A stretch of 64,000 nucleotides of DNA from DATDAH01 sp963823495 (GCA_963823495.1 CAWGLV010000001.1:1054001-1118000); one strand, 5' to 3'; positions 16,660 to 24,495 are shown, counted from the first letter of the stretch. The notes: generated by a model not told the origin, from the letters alone. Translations and numbers: made by a program.

Positions 16660-17538
16660 ATGGGCGAGATCGTCGGCGCCGGGGTCGTGGCCCACGTCCC
16701 TCCGATCATGCTCGAGGCAAGTCGGCGACGGGCGCTCAACGGCGGCCGGGACACCACCCTGGTCGACGGCCTGGCCCGGCTGAAGGCCGAGGTCCTGGCC
16801 CCCCTTGCGGCCGACACCGTGGTCGTCTTCGACACGCACTGGTTCACGACCCAGGAGCACATCGTGTGCGCCCATGAGCGCCGGGCGGGGACCTTCACCT
16901 CCGAGGAGCTGCCCACCGTGATCAACGGCGTGGACTTCGACGCTCCCGGTGATCCGGAGCTGGCCCGGGCGGTGGCCGGGGTGGCCGAGGGGCGGGACGA
17001 CACCTGGGTCCTGGCCACCGATGATCCCCACCTGCCCATCCACTACGCCACGGTCAACCTGCTGCACCACCTCCAGGGCGATGAGCGCTGGCTGTCCGTC
17101 GGGGTCTGCCAGACCGGCGAGCGCGACGACTTCCTGCGCTTCGGCGGGGTGCTGGCCGAAGCCGTCGCCGGCCTGGACCGTCGCGTCGTGCTCCTGGGTT
17201 CGGGCGGCATGAGCCACCGCTTCTGGCCCCTCAGCCGGTTCCGGGACCACGAGGGGTTCGGCCCCGAGCACATCCGCACCCCCGAGGCCCGGGCCGCCGA
17301 CGAGGCGGTCCTGGCCCGCTGGGCCGAGGGCGACCACGCGGCGGTCATCGACGGTTACGACGACTATCGGCCGTTCGCCCCCGAGGCCTTCTTCGGCCAC
17401 TACCTGATGCTGGTGGGCGCGCTCGGGGGTCGGGCGTGCACCGCCCCGGGGGTCCGGTTCTCCGACTACGAGGCCAGCGCCGGCACCGGGCAGGTCCACG
17501 TCTGGTTCGAGCGGCCGGCCGGGGGTTGGACCGCCTGA
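16660..17538 (+). CDS. hpaD: Homoprotocatechuate 2,3-dioxygenase-like class III extradiol dioxygenase
   Basis: A 292-residue LigB-superfamily extradiol enzyme. VVAHVPPIMLE, VVFDTHWFTT, FTSEELP and GSGGMSHRFWP match 3,4-dihydroxyphenylacetate 2,3-dioxygenases of the HpaD type; histidines in AHVP and DTHW are in the positions expected for iron ligation. It opens the aromatic ring to 5-carboxymethyl-2-hydroxymuconate semialdehyde, the substrate of HpaE. ATG at 16660 has GGAGG 8 nt upstream. Operator copy 4 controls it. It converges with the amidotransferase gene 13 nt downstream. Activity on other catechols with short side chains is possible. Confidence 0.88.
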   Translation: MGEIVGAGVVAHVPPIMLEASRRRALNGGRDTTLVDGLARLKAEVLAPLAADTVVVFDTHWFTTQEHIVCAHERRAGTFTSEELPTVINGVDFDAPGDPELARAVAGVAEGRDDTWVLATDDPHLPIHYATVNLLHHLQGDERWLSVGVCQTGERDDFLRFGGVLAEAVAGLDRRVVLLGSGGMSHRFWPLSRFRDHEGFGPEHIRTPEARAADEAVLARWAEGDHAAVIDGYDDYRPFAPEAFFGHYLMLVGALGGRACTAPGVRFSDYEASAGTGQVHVWFERPAGGWTA

Positions 17539-17551
17539 CCCGGGACGGGGA

Positions 17552-18250
17552 TCAGCGAAGGCGGGCGATGTCGGTCAGGAAGTGGTCGACCAGGGCCTCG
17601 GTGTGGGGCCGGGCCAGGGCGACGTGGTCGTCGGTCTGGTCCAGGAGATGCGCGGGGGCGACCTCGAGGTGGCGGAGCTCGGCCTCGTCGGCCACGTCCA
17701 GCCAGGTCCCCAGCACCTCGGAGGTGATCTCCGGGTGGAACTGGGTGCCGAGGCTCCTCCCGATCCGGAAGGCCTGGATTCCGAGGGGGCCGTGGGCCAG
17801 GGCCGTGGCGCCCGCGGGGAGATCGAAGCGGTCGAAGTGCCACTGGAACCACGGGCCGCCGGCGAGGGCGGGATCGACCGAGTCGACCTCGTACCAACCG
17901 ATCTCGGGCCGCTCGGCCTCCCTGACGGTCGCGCCCAGTGCCGCGGCCAAGGCCTGGCCGCCGAAGCAGATGCCGAAGACGGGCACGTCGGCGTCCACCG
18001 CCGTGGCGAGCATGGCCAACTCCCGGCCGATCCAGGTCCCGATGGTGTCGGTGTCATAGACCGACCACGGCGAGCCCATCGGCAGGATGAGGTCGTACTC
18101 CCTGGGGTCGGGGAAGGCCACCTCGGAGGTGGGATGGGCGATGTCGGCCACCACGGTCAGGGGCTCCAGGTCGAACCCGTGGTGCTCGAGGCGCTCCCCC
18201 ACGATGCCGGGCAGCGAGTAGGCGTCGTGCTGCACGACCAGGGCCCGCAT
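17552..18250 (-). CDS. Class I glutamine amidotransferase-like protein
   Basis: A 232-residue GATase1 domain with nucleophile C95 (GICFGG), H172 and E174 (TQFHPE), the full catalytic triad. It resembles stand-alone 'GMP synthase-like' amidotransferases. No synthase partner is encoded nearby. In the putrescine pathway PuuD, a related amidotransferase-fold enzyme, removes the gamma-glutamyl group added by PuuA; here the neighbouring GS-like ligases make a gamma-glutamyl hydrolase role attractive, but it lies outside the operator-bearing transcription units visible. Start ATG at 18250; two tandem 50-nt palindromes lie upstream. Confidence 0.82.
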   Translation of the reverse strand: MRALVVQHDAYSLPGIVGERLEHHGFDLEPLTVVADIAHPTSEVAFPDPREYDLILPMGSPWSVYDTDTIGTWIGRELAMLATAVDADVPVFGICFGGQALAAALGATVREAERPEIGWYEVDSVDPALAGGPWFQWHFDRFDLPAGATALAHGPLGIQAFRIGRSLGTQFHPEITSEVLGTWLDVADEAELRHLEVAPAHLLDQTDDHVALARPHTEALVDHFLTDIARLR

Positions 18251-18280
18251 CGGCTGCACGGTACTCGTCCACTCCCGACT

Positions 18281-18330
18281 GTTCTGGTGACGAGAGGTGT
18301 TGCTGGGCGGGCATGTTTCGTGACCAGAAC
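18281..18330. repeat. 50-nt GTTCTGG/CCAGAAC palindrome, copy 3
   Basis: GTTCTGGTGACGA (18281-18293) pairs with TCGTGACCAGAAC (18318-18330) with one mismatch. It is the first of a tandem pair separated by 12 nt, with a loop nearly identical to that of copy 4. Confidence 0.85.
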
Positions 18331-18342
18331 GGGGCGGTGTTC

Positions 18343-18392
18343 GTTCTGGTGACGAGAGGTGTTGCCGGGTGGGCATGTTTCGTCACCAGAAC
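18343..18392. repeat. 50-nt GTTCTGG/CCAGAAC palindrome, copy 4
   Basis: GTTCTGGTGACGA (18343-18355) pairs perfectly with TCGTCACCAGAAC (18380-18392). Compared with copy 3 it differs at a few loop positions and has a restored stem base pair. Confidence 0.85.
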
Positions 18393-18456
18393 GGTCGTTG
18401 GACGCGGCGAGGCCCCGGCCGCCACGGGGAGCGACCGGGGCCTCGGGCCGGGGGGA

Positions 18457-18972
18457 TCAGGCGTCGGCGCCGGTGTCCGACTCGGGGGCGTCCTCACCGG
18501 GGCCGCCGGAGTGGGGGCGACCAGGGCCGAAGCCCTCGGGGCGTTCACCGTCCACGATGGACCCGGCGGCGGCCTCGACGTCGGCGAGGCGCTCGTCGGC
18601 CTCGTCCCGGGTCAGCCGGCCGTCCTCGACGCCCTGGTCGATGTGGTCGGTGATGTCGGCCACGAGGGCGTCGATCAGGTCGACCCGGCTCACGCCGTTG
18701 TCCTCGGCCACCTCGGCCGGGGTCTGGCCGTCCTGCAGCGCCGTGCGCAGATCCTCGACGTCGATGCCGATGGCGGCGGCCATGGCGTCCAGGCCGGGAC
18801 CGTGGCGGCCCTCGCAGCCCGCGGGCCGGGCGGCGTCATCGGCGGGCGCCTCCGTGGTGGCGGCGTCGTCGCCCGTGTCGGTCTGGGCGAGGGCGTTGGA
18901 GAAGCCGAAGCCGGCGAGGCCGGCCCCGGCGATGGCGGCCGCGGCAACCGCGGCCCGGAGGGGGGTCTTCAT
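18457..18972 (-). CDS. Small secreted protein with repeated helical motif
   Basis: A 171-residue exported protein: signal peptide (MKTPLRAAV then a long Ala/Gly run, cleavage after SNALA), an acidic Thr/Asp-rich linker, one helical segment of the type LRTALQDGQTPAEVAEDNGV followed by VDLIDALVADITDHIDQ and a coiled LTRDEADERLADVEA helix, and a Gly/Pro/Asp-rich tail. Proteins with this motif are widespread in actinobacteria and unnamed. It is divergent from the response regulator at 19121; the shared promoter holds four GAGAAC half-sites, so it is probably a target of that regulator. ATG at 18972. Confidence 0.75.
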   Translation of the reverse strand: MKTPLRAAVAAAAIAGAGLAGFGFSNALAQTDTGDDAATTEAPADDAARPAGCEGRHGPGLDAMAAAIGIDVEDLRTALQDGQTPAEVAEDNGVSRVDLIDALVADITDHIDQGVEDGRLTRDEADERLADVEAAAGSIVDGERPEGFGPGRPHSGGPGEDAPESDTGADA

Positions 18973-19049
18973 GATGGGGGCTCCATTCGTTTGTCGGGTT
19001 GACGAGGGACACGATCGGGCACCCCGGTAAGGAGGGATTCGCGCCGGAC

Positions 19050-19095
19050 GTGAGAACAACGCGAGAACCCCTGTGGGAGTTCTCACCTCGTTCTT
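19050..19095. promoter_or_regulatory. Four-half-site regulator-binding region, probable response regulator operator
   Basis: GAGAAC occurs at 19052 and 19063 (11 nt apart), and its complement at 19079 (GTTCTC) and, with one change, 19090 (GTTCTT), again 11 nt apart. The outer GTGAGAAC (19050-19057) and GTTCTCAC (19079-19086) form a perfect inverted repeat. One-helical-turn direct repeats are typical of OmpR-family sites. The region separates the divergent secreted-protein and response-regulator genes. Confidence 0.6.
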
Positions 19096-19120
19096 GATCT
19101 CGGGGACTAGACCGAACGAT

Positions 19121-19813
19121 GTGGATGACACCGCTCCCGCCCGGGTCCTCGTGGTCGAGGACGATGCCAACGTGCGCCAGACCCTCGACTCCGCCCTGCG
19201 CTTCGCCGGCCACGAGGTGGTCACCGTCGACGACGGCGACGAGGCCCTGGACGAGATCACCACCCGGGAGCCGGACCTCGTCGTCCTCGATGTGATGATG
19301 CCGAGGGTCGACGGTCTCACCGTCTGCCGCCTGCTGCGGGAGCGGGGCTACCGCACGCCGGTGCTGGTGCTCACCGCCCGCCACGAGGTCTCCGACCGGG
19401 TGGCCGGCCTCGATGCCGGGGCCGATGACTACCTGGCCAAGCCCTTCGCCCTCGACGAGTTGCTGGCCCGGGTGCGGGCCCTCTTGCGCCGTACGAGTCC
19501 CACCGGTGGCTCCGACGTGCTGCGGGTGGCCGACCTCGTCCTCGATCCCCGACGGCGGTCGGTGCAGCGGGGAGATCGACCGATCGAGCTGACCAAGACC
19601 GAGTTCGACCTCCTCGAGCTGCTCCTGGTCAACGCCGGCATCGTCCTCGAGCGCAGCGTCATCTACGACCGCATCTGGGGCTATGACTTCGAGACCGGGT
19701 CCAAGTCCCTCGACGTCTACGTGGGGTACCTGCGGCGCAAGACCGAGGAGGGCGGTGAGCCCCGGCTCGTCCACACCGTCCGCGGTGTCGGCTACGTGGT
19801 CCGCGAGCCCTGA
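19121..19813 (+). CDS. OmpR/PhoB-family response regulator
   Basis: About 230 residues: receiver domain with acidic pocket EDD, phospho-acceptor D57 (VVLDVMMP), switch Thr in VLTAR and the KPF lysine; then a winged-helix DNA-binding domain (LTKTEFDLLELLL, SLDVYVGYLRRK, VRGVGYV). GTG at 19121 gives the usual N-terminus; GTG at 19073 would add a non-conserved extension that lies inside the proposed operator. It is cotranscribed with the kinase at 19914, from which it is separated by about 100 nt containing a 50-nt palindrome. Resembles the MprA/TcrA group of envelope-stress regulators; signal unknown. Confidence 0.92.
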   Translation: MDDTAPARVLVVEDDANVRQTLDSALRFAGHEVVTVDDGDEALDEITTREPDLVVLDVMMPRVDGLTVCRLLRERGYRTPVLVLTARHEVSDRVAGLDAGADDYLAKPFALDELLARVRALLRRTSPTGGSDVLRVADLVLDPRRRSVQRGDRPIELTKTEFDLLELLLVNAGIVLERSVIYDRIWGYDFETGSKSLDVYVGYLRRKTEEGGEPRLVHTVRGVGYVVREP

Positions 19814-19840
19814 TGTCCGCTCCGAACCCGTCCTCCTCCC

Positions 19841-19890
19841 GTTCTGGTGGCCGGACGGGCGCCCCCAGCGTCACTTCCGGCCACCAGGAC
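19841..19890. repeat. 50-nt GTTCTGG/CCAGAAC palindrome, copy 5
   Basis: GTTCTGGTGGCCGGA (19841-19855) pairs with TCCGGCCACCAGGAC (19876-19890), one mismatch. Although the inner arm differs from copies 3 and 4, the two sides changed together, so the stem is conserved rather than the sequence. It lies within the regulator-kinase operon. Confidence 0.8.
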
Positions 19891-19913
19891 GACGGACGGT
19901 CGGAGGGACGGCG

Positions 19914-21260
19914 ATGAGCCTGAGGTGGCGGTTGGTGGCGGTCTTCGCCGTGCTCGGCGCCCTGTCGATCGGCACGGCCACGTTCCTGGCCTGGCTCTCC
20001 ACGAGCAACGAGCTGCGGGGTGAGGTCGACGACTTCCTGGTGCGGCGGGCCGACGAGGTGCTCGACGGTCGTCGCCGGCTCCCCCGGGGGCCGGGCGGCT
20101 TCGGCACCGGCGGCCCGGGGGGCGTGCCGGACACCTTCGCCCCGGACGTGCAGACCCAGGTGCTGACCGAGGACGGCACGGTGGCCCTGTCGGTGGGTGA
20201 CGGCCTTCCCGTCGACGACGCCGATCGGGCCGTGGCCGCCGGAAGCGACGGGGTCCGGATCCACACGGTCACCGTCGACGGGGTCGAACTGCGGGTCCTC
20301 ACGGCCCACCTGGACCCAGGCGGTGCCGTACAGATCGCCCGGGACCTGACCGAGACCAACGACGTCCTCGCCGCGCTCGGCGGGCGCCTGGCCCTCATCA
20401 CCCTGGCCGGCGCCGCGCTGGCCGGTGGCGTCGGCTGGTTGGTGGCCCGGCGCATCACCGGGCCGGTGCGGGCCCTGGCCGACACCGCCGAGGAGGTGGC
20501 CGCCACCCAGGACCTCTCCACTCCGATCCCTGTGCAGGGTGACGACGAGGTCGGTCGTCTGGCCCGTTCCTTCAACACCATGCTGGGCGCGTTGGCCGAC
20601 TCCCGCCGCCAGCAGCACCAGCTCGTACAGGACGCCAGCCACGAGCTGCGCACCCCGCTGACCAGCCTCCGGACCAGTGCCGAGCTGCTGGAGAGGGGCC
20701 AGGAGATCGACCCCGAGGAGCGGGACCGGCTGCTCGCGGTGATCGCGGCCGAGTCCCAGGAGCTGGGCGAGATGGTGACCGAGCTGGTCGAGCTGGCCAC
20801 CGAGCAGCGGACCGAGGAGCCCTTCGTCCCGCTGGCGCTCGACGAGTTGGTCGAGCGGGTGGTTCGCCAGAGCCGGGACCGCAGCGGGCGCGAGGTCACC
20901 CTCGACGCCGCGCCGTCGACGGTGGAGGGCGACGCCGCCCTGCTCGAGCGGGTGGTACGGAACCTGCTCGACAACGCCGACAAGTTCACCCCGCCGGGCG
21001 AGCCCGTCGAGGTGACCCTCGCGGCGACGGAGGGCTGGGCCCGCCTGACGGTCCGGGATCACGGCCCCGGGATCCCCACCGAGGACCGGGTCCGGGTGTT
21101 CGACCGCTTCTACCGCTCCGCGGCCACCCGCACCCTGCCCGGTTCCGGCCTGGGGCTCGCCATCGTGGCCCAGGTGGTCGACGCCCATCGCGGCCGGGTC
21201 ACCGCAGGCGAAGCCGACGACGGCGGCGCCGTGCTCGCCGTGGAGCTCCCGTTGGCCTGA
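19914..21260 (+). CDS. Two-component sensor histidine kinase
   Basis: A 448-residue membrane kinase: TM1 (residues 7-28), a short extracytoplasmic domain with a Gly-rich stretch, TM2 (about 155-178), HAMP (about 178-230), HisKA with phospho-acceptor H243 (DASHELRTP), and HATPase with N-box NLLDNADKF, G1 DHGPGIP and G2 GSGLGL. Start ATG at 19914 has CGGAGGGA upstream. Partner of the OmpR-type regulator just upstream. It resembles MprB/TcrY-type kinases. The divergent small secreted protein may be part of the same signalling unit. Confidence 0.92.
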   Translation: MSLRWRLVAVFAVLGALSIGTATFLAWLSTSNELRGEVDDFLVRRADEVLDGRRRLPRGPGGFGTGGPGGVPDTFAPDVQTQVLTEDGTVALSVGDGLPVDDADRAVAAGSDGVRIHTVTVDGVELRVLTAHLDPGGAVQIARDLTETNDVLAALGGRLALITLAGAALAGGVGWLVARRITGPVRALADTAEEVAATQDLSTPIPVQGDDEVGRLARSFNTMLGALADSRRQQHQLVQDASHELRTPLTSLRTSAELLERGQEIDPEERDRLLAVIAAESQELGEMVTELVELATEQRTEEPFVPLALDELVERVVRQSRDRSGREVTLDAAPSTVEGDAALLERVVRNLLDNADKFTPPGEPVEVTLAATEGWARLTVRDHGPGIPTEDRVRVFDRFYRSAATRTLPGSGLGLAIVAQVVDAHRGRVTAGEADDGGAVLAVELPLA

Positions 21261-21287
21261 CCGCCCCGCCCACCCCACTTCGAAATT

Positions 21288-21324
21288 GCGTGAGTTGGTC
21301 ACGCTGAGCGTGACCAACTCACGC
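21288..21324. repeat. GCGTGAGTTGGTCACGC palindrome, copy 1
   Basis: A 17-bp arm (21288-21304) and its perfect complement (21308-21324) flank a TGA loop. It lies 27 nt after the kinase stop, preceded by CGAAATT. Related copies are at 24418 and, reversed, 32950. Together with the hairpin at 21508 it occupies the 331-nt kinase-nfuA interval, in which I see no gene. Confidence 0.8.
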
Positions 21325-21456
21325 CAGATCAGTGTGGTGGGCGGCTCCCTCGGCCGGGACGGTGCCTCGGACATCCACCGAAGTCGCCTCCGCCGTGACG
21401 GAGGGGTGAAGCGGCTCTTGGCGGCGGCATCGCCGGAGGACCGCCCGAACACCTTC

Positions 21457-21476
21457 CACCGTCACCATCGACGGTG
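21457..21476. other. Short inverted repeat in kinase-nfuA interval
   Basis: CACCGTC (21457-21463) and GACGGTG (21470-21476) with a 6-nt spacer, about 115 nt before nfuA. It could be an operator for nfuA; there is no further support. Confidence 0.3.
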
Positions 21477-21507
21477 AAGGACGGGAAAGATCCTCCTGAA
21501 GCCGCGC

Positions 21508-21532
21508 CCGGACGGCCTTCCCGGCCGTCCGG
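21508..21532 (+). terminator. Perfect GC hairpin upstream of nfuA
   Basis: CCGGACGGCC (21508-21517), loop TTCCC, GGCCGTCCGG (21523-21532). No U-tract follows, as is common in actinobacteria. It could end transcription of the two-component operon or act as a 5' element of the nfuA transcript. Confidence 0.5.
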
Positions 21533-21591
21533 CGGCCCGGTAGGCTTTACCCGGTCAAGCCCGTGAAATCTCCGACGAGGTGACCCCACCA

Positions 21592-22233
21592 GTGAGCATC
21601 GACGTTCCCGAGGACCTGCGCACCGAGCCGGTCATCACCGTCACCGACGACGCCCTCGTCCAGATCCTGGAGCTGAAGGCCAAGGAGGACGACGCCGAGG
21701 ACCTGTGCCTGCGCATCGAGGTCGTGGGCACCCAGGGCGTGGACTACCTCTACGACCTGGCCTTCGCCACCCTCGAGGAGGCGGTCGAGGGCGACTCGGT
21801 GGCCACCGTCGGCGATCTGCCGGTGATCGTGCCCGCCGCCAGCGTGGCCAAGCTGATGGGCGCCACCCTGGACCTGCCCAGCGGCGAGCAGCCGGGCCTC
21901 GTCCTGCGCAACCCCAACCGGCCCAATCCCCTGGCGGGCGAGGACGTCGATCTCTCGGGCACCACCGAGGAGAAGATCCGCCAGCTCCTCGAGCAGTCGA
22001 TCAACCCGGCCCTCGCCTCCCACGGCGGCTTCGCCGTGCTGGAGCGCATCGAGGACCGGGACGAGGGTGTCGCGGCCGTCGTCACCATGGGCGGTGGCTG
22101 CCAGGGCTGTGCCGTCAGCGCCATCACCCTGCGGGAGGGGATCGAGGCCGCCATCAAGGAGGCCATCCCCGAGGTCGTCGAGATCATCGACGGCACCGAC
22201 CACGACGCCGGCGAGAACCCCTACTTCACCTAG
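21592..22233 (+). CDS. nfuA: Fe-S cluster carrier protein, NfuA type
   Basis: A 213-residue protein with a degenerate A-type (IscA-like) N-terminal domain and a C-terminal NifU-like domain containing GGGCQGC, in which C170 and C173 form the CxxC that holds a [4Fe-4S] cluster between two monomers. It delivers clusters to client enzymes. Start: GTG at 21592 with GAGGTG about 9 nt upstream is preferred over the GTG inside that ribosome-binding site (21580). It is monocistronic, followed by a 10-bp hairpin. Confidence 0.9.
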   Translation: MSIDVPEDLRTEPVITVTDDALVQILELKAKEDDAEDLCLRIEVVGTQGVDYLYDLAFATLEEAVEGDSVATVGDLPVIVPAASVAKLMGATLDLPSGEQPGLVLRNPNRPNPLAGEDVDLSGTTEEKIRQLLEQSINPALASHGGFAVLERIEDRDEGVAAVVTMGGGCQGCAVSAITLREGIEAAIKEAIPEVVEIIDGTDHDAGENPYFT

Positions 22234-22268
22234 CCCGTCGCCGCGCTCCTGGGGCTCCTGACGCGACG

Positions 22269-22310
22269 AGGCCCGGGGAGTCGCCGGTCTACCAGCGAGA
22301 CCCCGGGCCT
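22269..22310 (+). terminator. Hairpin after nfuA
   Basis: AGGCCCGGGG (22269-22278) pairs perfectly with CCCCGGGCCT (22301-22310) across a 22-nt loop, 36 nt beyond the nfuA stop in a convergent region. Followed by a C-rich rather than T-rich run. Confidence 0.5.
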
Positions 22311-22372
22311 ATCCCCCCTGGTGTCGCCCCGGTGGACTGGGTCCGCCCGAGGGACACGACAGTACACCGGTG

Positions 22373-22384
22373 TGACATATGTCA
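22373..22384. other. Perfect 12-bp palindrome in convergent nfuA-dxs interval
   Basis: TGACATATGTCA is a perfect, unusually AT-rich palindrome in an otherwise GC-rich 283-nt interval between two converging genes. The rest of the interval shows no gene. It could be an operator for an unannotated small RNA or a chance palindrome. Confidence 0.35.
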
Positions 22385-22516
22385 TCCAGCGCGACCGCGG
22401 AATTCGGCGGCACCCGTCGCGTCGGCGGAGTCGTGAGCCGGCCCAGGCGCCAGCCGGAGCCGCATCCGCACAGGCGCTGATCGGCGGAGCCGGAGTCCGT
22501 GACGAAGGGAACGAAC

Positions 22517-24346
22517 TCAGCCGCGGAGGTCGCGGACGGTGCCCGCGATGCCGGCGGCGTCCAGGCCGAGCTGAGCCAGGATGACGTCGGGCTTGGCGTG
22601 GGGGATGTACCGGTCGGGCACCCCCAGCACGGCGATCCGGGGACCGGCGCCGTGGGACCGGCGGCGTAGTTCGTCGGCGAAGGCCGAGCCCACGCCGCCG
22701 TCGGCCAAGCCGTCCTCGACGGTGACGACCACCGGGTGTTCGAGGGCGTTCTCGATCATGGCCTCGTCGAAGGGCTTGACCACCCGGGGGTCCCACACGG
22801 TGACCGAGACCCCCTCGGCCTCGAGGGTCTCGGCGGCCCCGGTGGCGGCCTCCAGCATCTTGCCGGCGCCGATGATGCAGACCTCGGTGCCCCGCCGCAC
22901 GAGTCGGGCGTGCAGGCCCGAACCGACCTGGTCGGGGCCCACGCTGGGCGCCGCGGTCTTGGGCCAGCGGATGGCGGCCGGCCCGGAGCACAGCTCGAGG
23001 GCGTCGTGCAGCATGACCCCGAGCTCCTGGTAGGAGGACGGGGCGAAGATCGTCATGCCCGGGACCTTGCGCAGCAGGACCATGTCCAGCACGCCGTGGT
23101 GGGACGGGCCGTCGTCGCCGGTGATGCCGGCCCGGTCGAGGCAGAAGACCACCGGCTGGCGGTGGAGGCCGACGTCGTAGAAGGTCTGGTCGATGGCCCG
23201 GGTCAGGAACGTGGAGTAGACGGCGAACACGGGCCGCAGGCCGCCCATGGCCATGCCGGCGGCGGAGGTGACGGCGTGCTGCTCGGCGATGCCGACGTCG
23301 AAGCAGCGACCGGGGAAGCGCTCCTCGAAGGGCAGCAGGCCGGTGGAGTCGGGCATGGCCGCGGTGATGGCCACCAGCTCGGGGTGCTCCTCGCCCTCCT
23401 TGACGAGGGCTTCGGTGAAGGCCGCCGTGTAGGACCCGGGCTTGACGCCGCCGATGTCGTGCAGGTGCTTGACGGTGTCCTGCTCGGCGGGGGCGTGGCC
23501 CTTGCCCTTCTGGGTCAGGACGTGGACCACGACGGGACCGTCGATCGCGGCCGCGTTGCGCAGGGCCCGCTCGACGCCCTCGATGTCGTGGCCGTCGAAG
23601 GGGCCGGTGTAGCGGACACCGAGCTGCTCGAAGAAGGCGGGTGGCTCCCACATCTCGCGCACGGCGGCCTTGGTGGCGTCGAGGCCCCGGGCGAGGCGTT
23701 CGCCGGCGGGGAGTCGGTGGATGGTGCGCTCCAGGCGCTCCTGCTGACGCAGCCAGGTCGGGTTGAGCCGCAGGCGGGCCAGGCTCTCGCCCAGCCGGGA
23801 GATCGTGGGGGCGTAGGAACGGCCGTTGTCGTTGAGGATGATGATGGCGTTGCGGCCGCTGTGACCGAAGTTGTTCAGGCCCTCGAAGGCCATGCCGCCG
23901 GTCATGGAGCCGTCGCCGATCACCGCGATGACCCGCCGCCCCTCGCCCTGCTCGCTCTCCTGGGCCACGGCCAGGCCGTGGGCATAGCAGAGGACGGTCG
24001 AGGCGTGGCTGTTCTCGATCCAGTCGTGCTCGGACTCCTCGCGGGAGGGGTAGCCCGACAGGCCCCCGGCCTTGCGCAGGTCGGCGAAGCCCGCCTGGCG
24101 CCCGGTGAGGATCTTGTGCACGTAGGCCTGGTGGCCGGTGTCCCAGAGGATGATGTCCCTGGGCGAGTCGAACACCCGGTGCAGCGCCAGTGTCAACTCG
24201 ACGGCGCCGAGGTTCGAGCCGAGGTGCCCGCTGCCGGCGTCGTCGACGGCGGCGACCACGAACTCCCGGATCTCCTGGGCGAGGTCCGTGAGCTCTTCGG
24301 TGGACAGGCCCTTGAGGTCGGCCGGTGAGTGGATCTGCTCGAGCAT
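22517..24346 (-). CDS. dxs: 1-deoxy-D-xylulose-5-phosphate synthase
   Basis: A 609-residue ThDP enzyme that condenses pyruvate and glyceraldehyde 3-phosphate, the first step of the MEP isoprenoid pathway. Visible are the N-terminal GSGHLGSNLGAVELT, the ThDP motif GDGSMTGGMAFEGLNN, the catalytic YTGPFDGHD and DVGIAEQHAVTSAAGMA of the pyrimidine domain, and a transketolase C-terminal domain. Length is slightly shorter than E. coli Dxs. ATG at 24346. It stands alone, with copy 2 of the GCGTGAGTTGGTCACGC palindrome beyond its start. Confidence 0.96.
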   Translation of the reverse strand: MLEQIHSPADLKGLSTEELTDLAQEIREFVVAAVDDAGSGHLGSNLGAVELTLALHRVFDSPRDIILWDTGHQAYVHKILTGRQAGFADLRKAGGLSGYPSREESEHDWIENSHASTVLCYAHGLAVAQESEQGEGRRVIAVIGDGSMTGGMAFEGLNNFGHSGRNAIIILNDNGRSYAPTISRLGESLARLRLNPTWLRQQERLERTIHRLPAGERLARGLDATKAAVREMWEPPAFFEQLGVRYTGPFDGHDIEGVERALRNAAAIDGPVVVHVLTQKGKGHAPAEQDTVKHLHDIGGVKPGSYTAAFTEALVKEGEEHPELVAITAAMPDSTGLLPFEERFPGRCFDVGIAEQHAVTSAAGMAMGGLRPVFAVYSTFLTRAIDQTFYDVGLHRQPVVFCLDRAGITGDDGPSHHGVLDMVLLRKVPGMTIFAPSSYQELGVMLHDALELCSGPAAIRWPKTAAPSVGPDQVGSGLHARLVRRGTEVCIIGAGKMLEAATGAAETLEAEGVSVTVWDPRVVKPFDEAMIENALEHPVVVTVEDGLADGGVGSAFADELRRRSHGAGPRIAVLGVPDRYIPHAKPDVILAQLGLDAAGIAGTVRDLRG

Positions 24347-24417
24347 GACTGCCCCGGAACCGTACCGTGCCCGAAGCCAGGCCGGTGAGCGCCGATCACC
24401 CCACCCACCCCGAAATT

Positions 24418-24456
24418 GCGTGAGTTGGTCACGCTGGAGCGGACCGACTCCCGCCA
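24418..24456. repeat. GCGTGAGTTGGTCACGC palindrome, copy 2 (degenerate right arm)
   Basis: The left arm (24418-24434) and the preceding CCCCGAAATT match copy 1 exactly, while the right arm (GCGGACCGACTCCCGC) has diverged and pairs imperfectly. It lies between the dxs start and the end of the nuclease-like gene. Confidence 0.65.
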
Positions 24457-24495
24457 GAACCGGACGGCGGGCGCGATCGCGCACCCGGATCGGGG

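Noticed and set aside
18281..18392. CRISPR-like repeat pair
   Set aside because: Two 50-nt near-identical palindromes 12 nt apart, with no further units, no spacers of constant size and no cas genes; they belong to the dispersed palindrome family.
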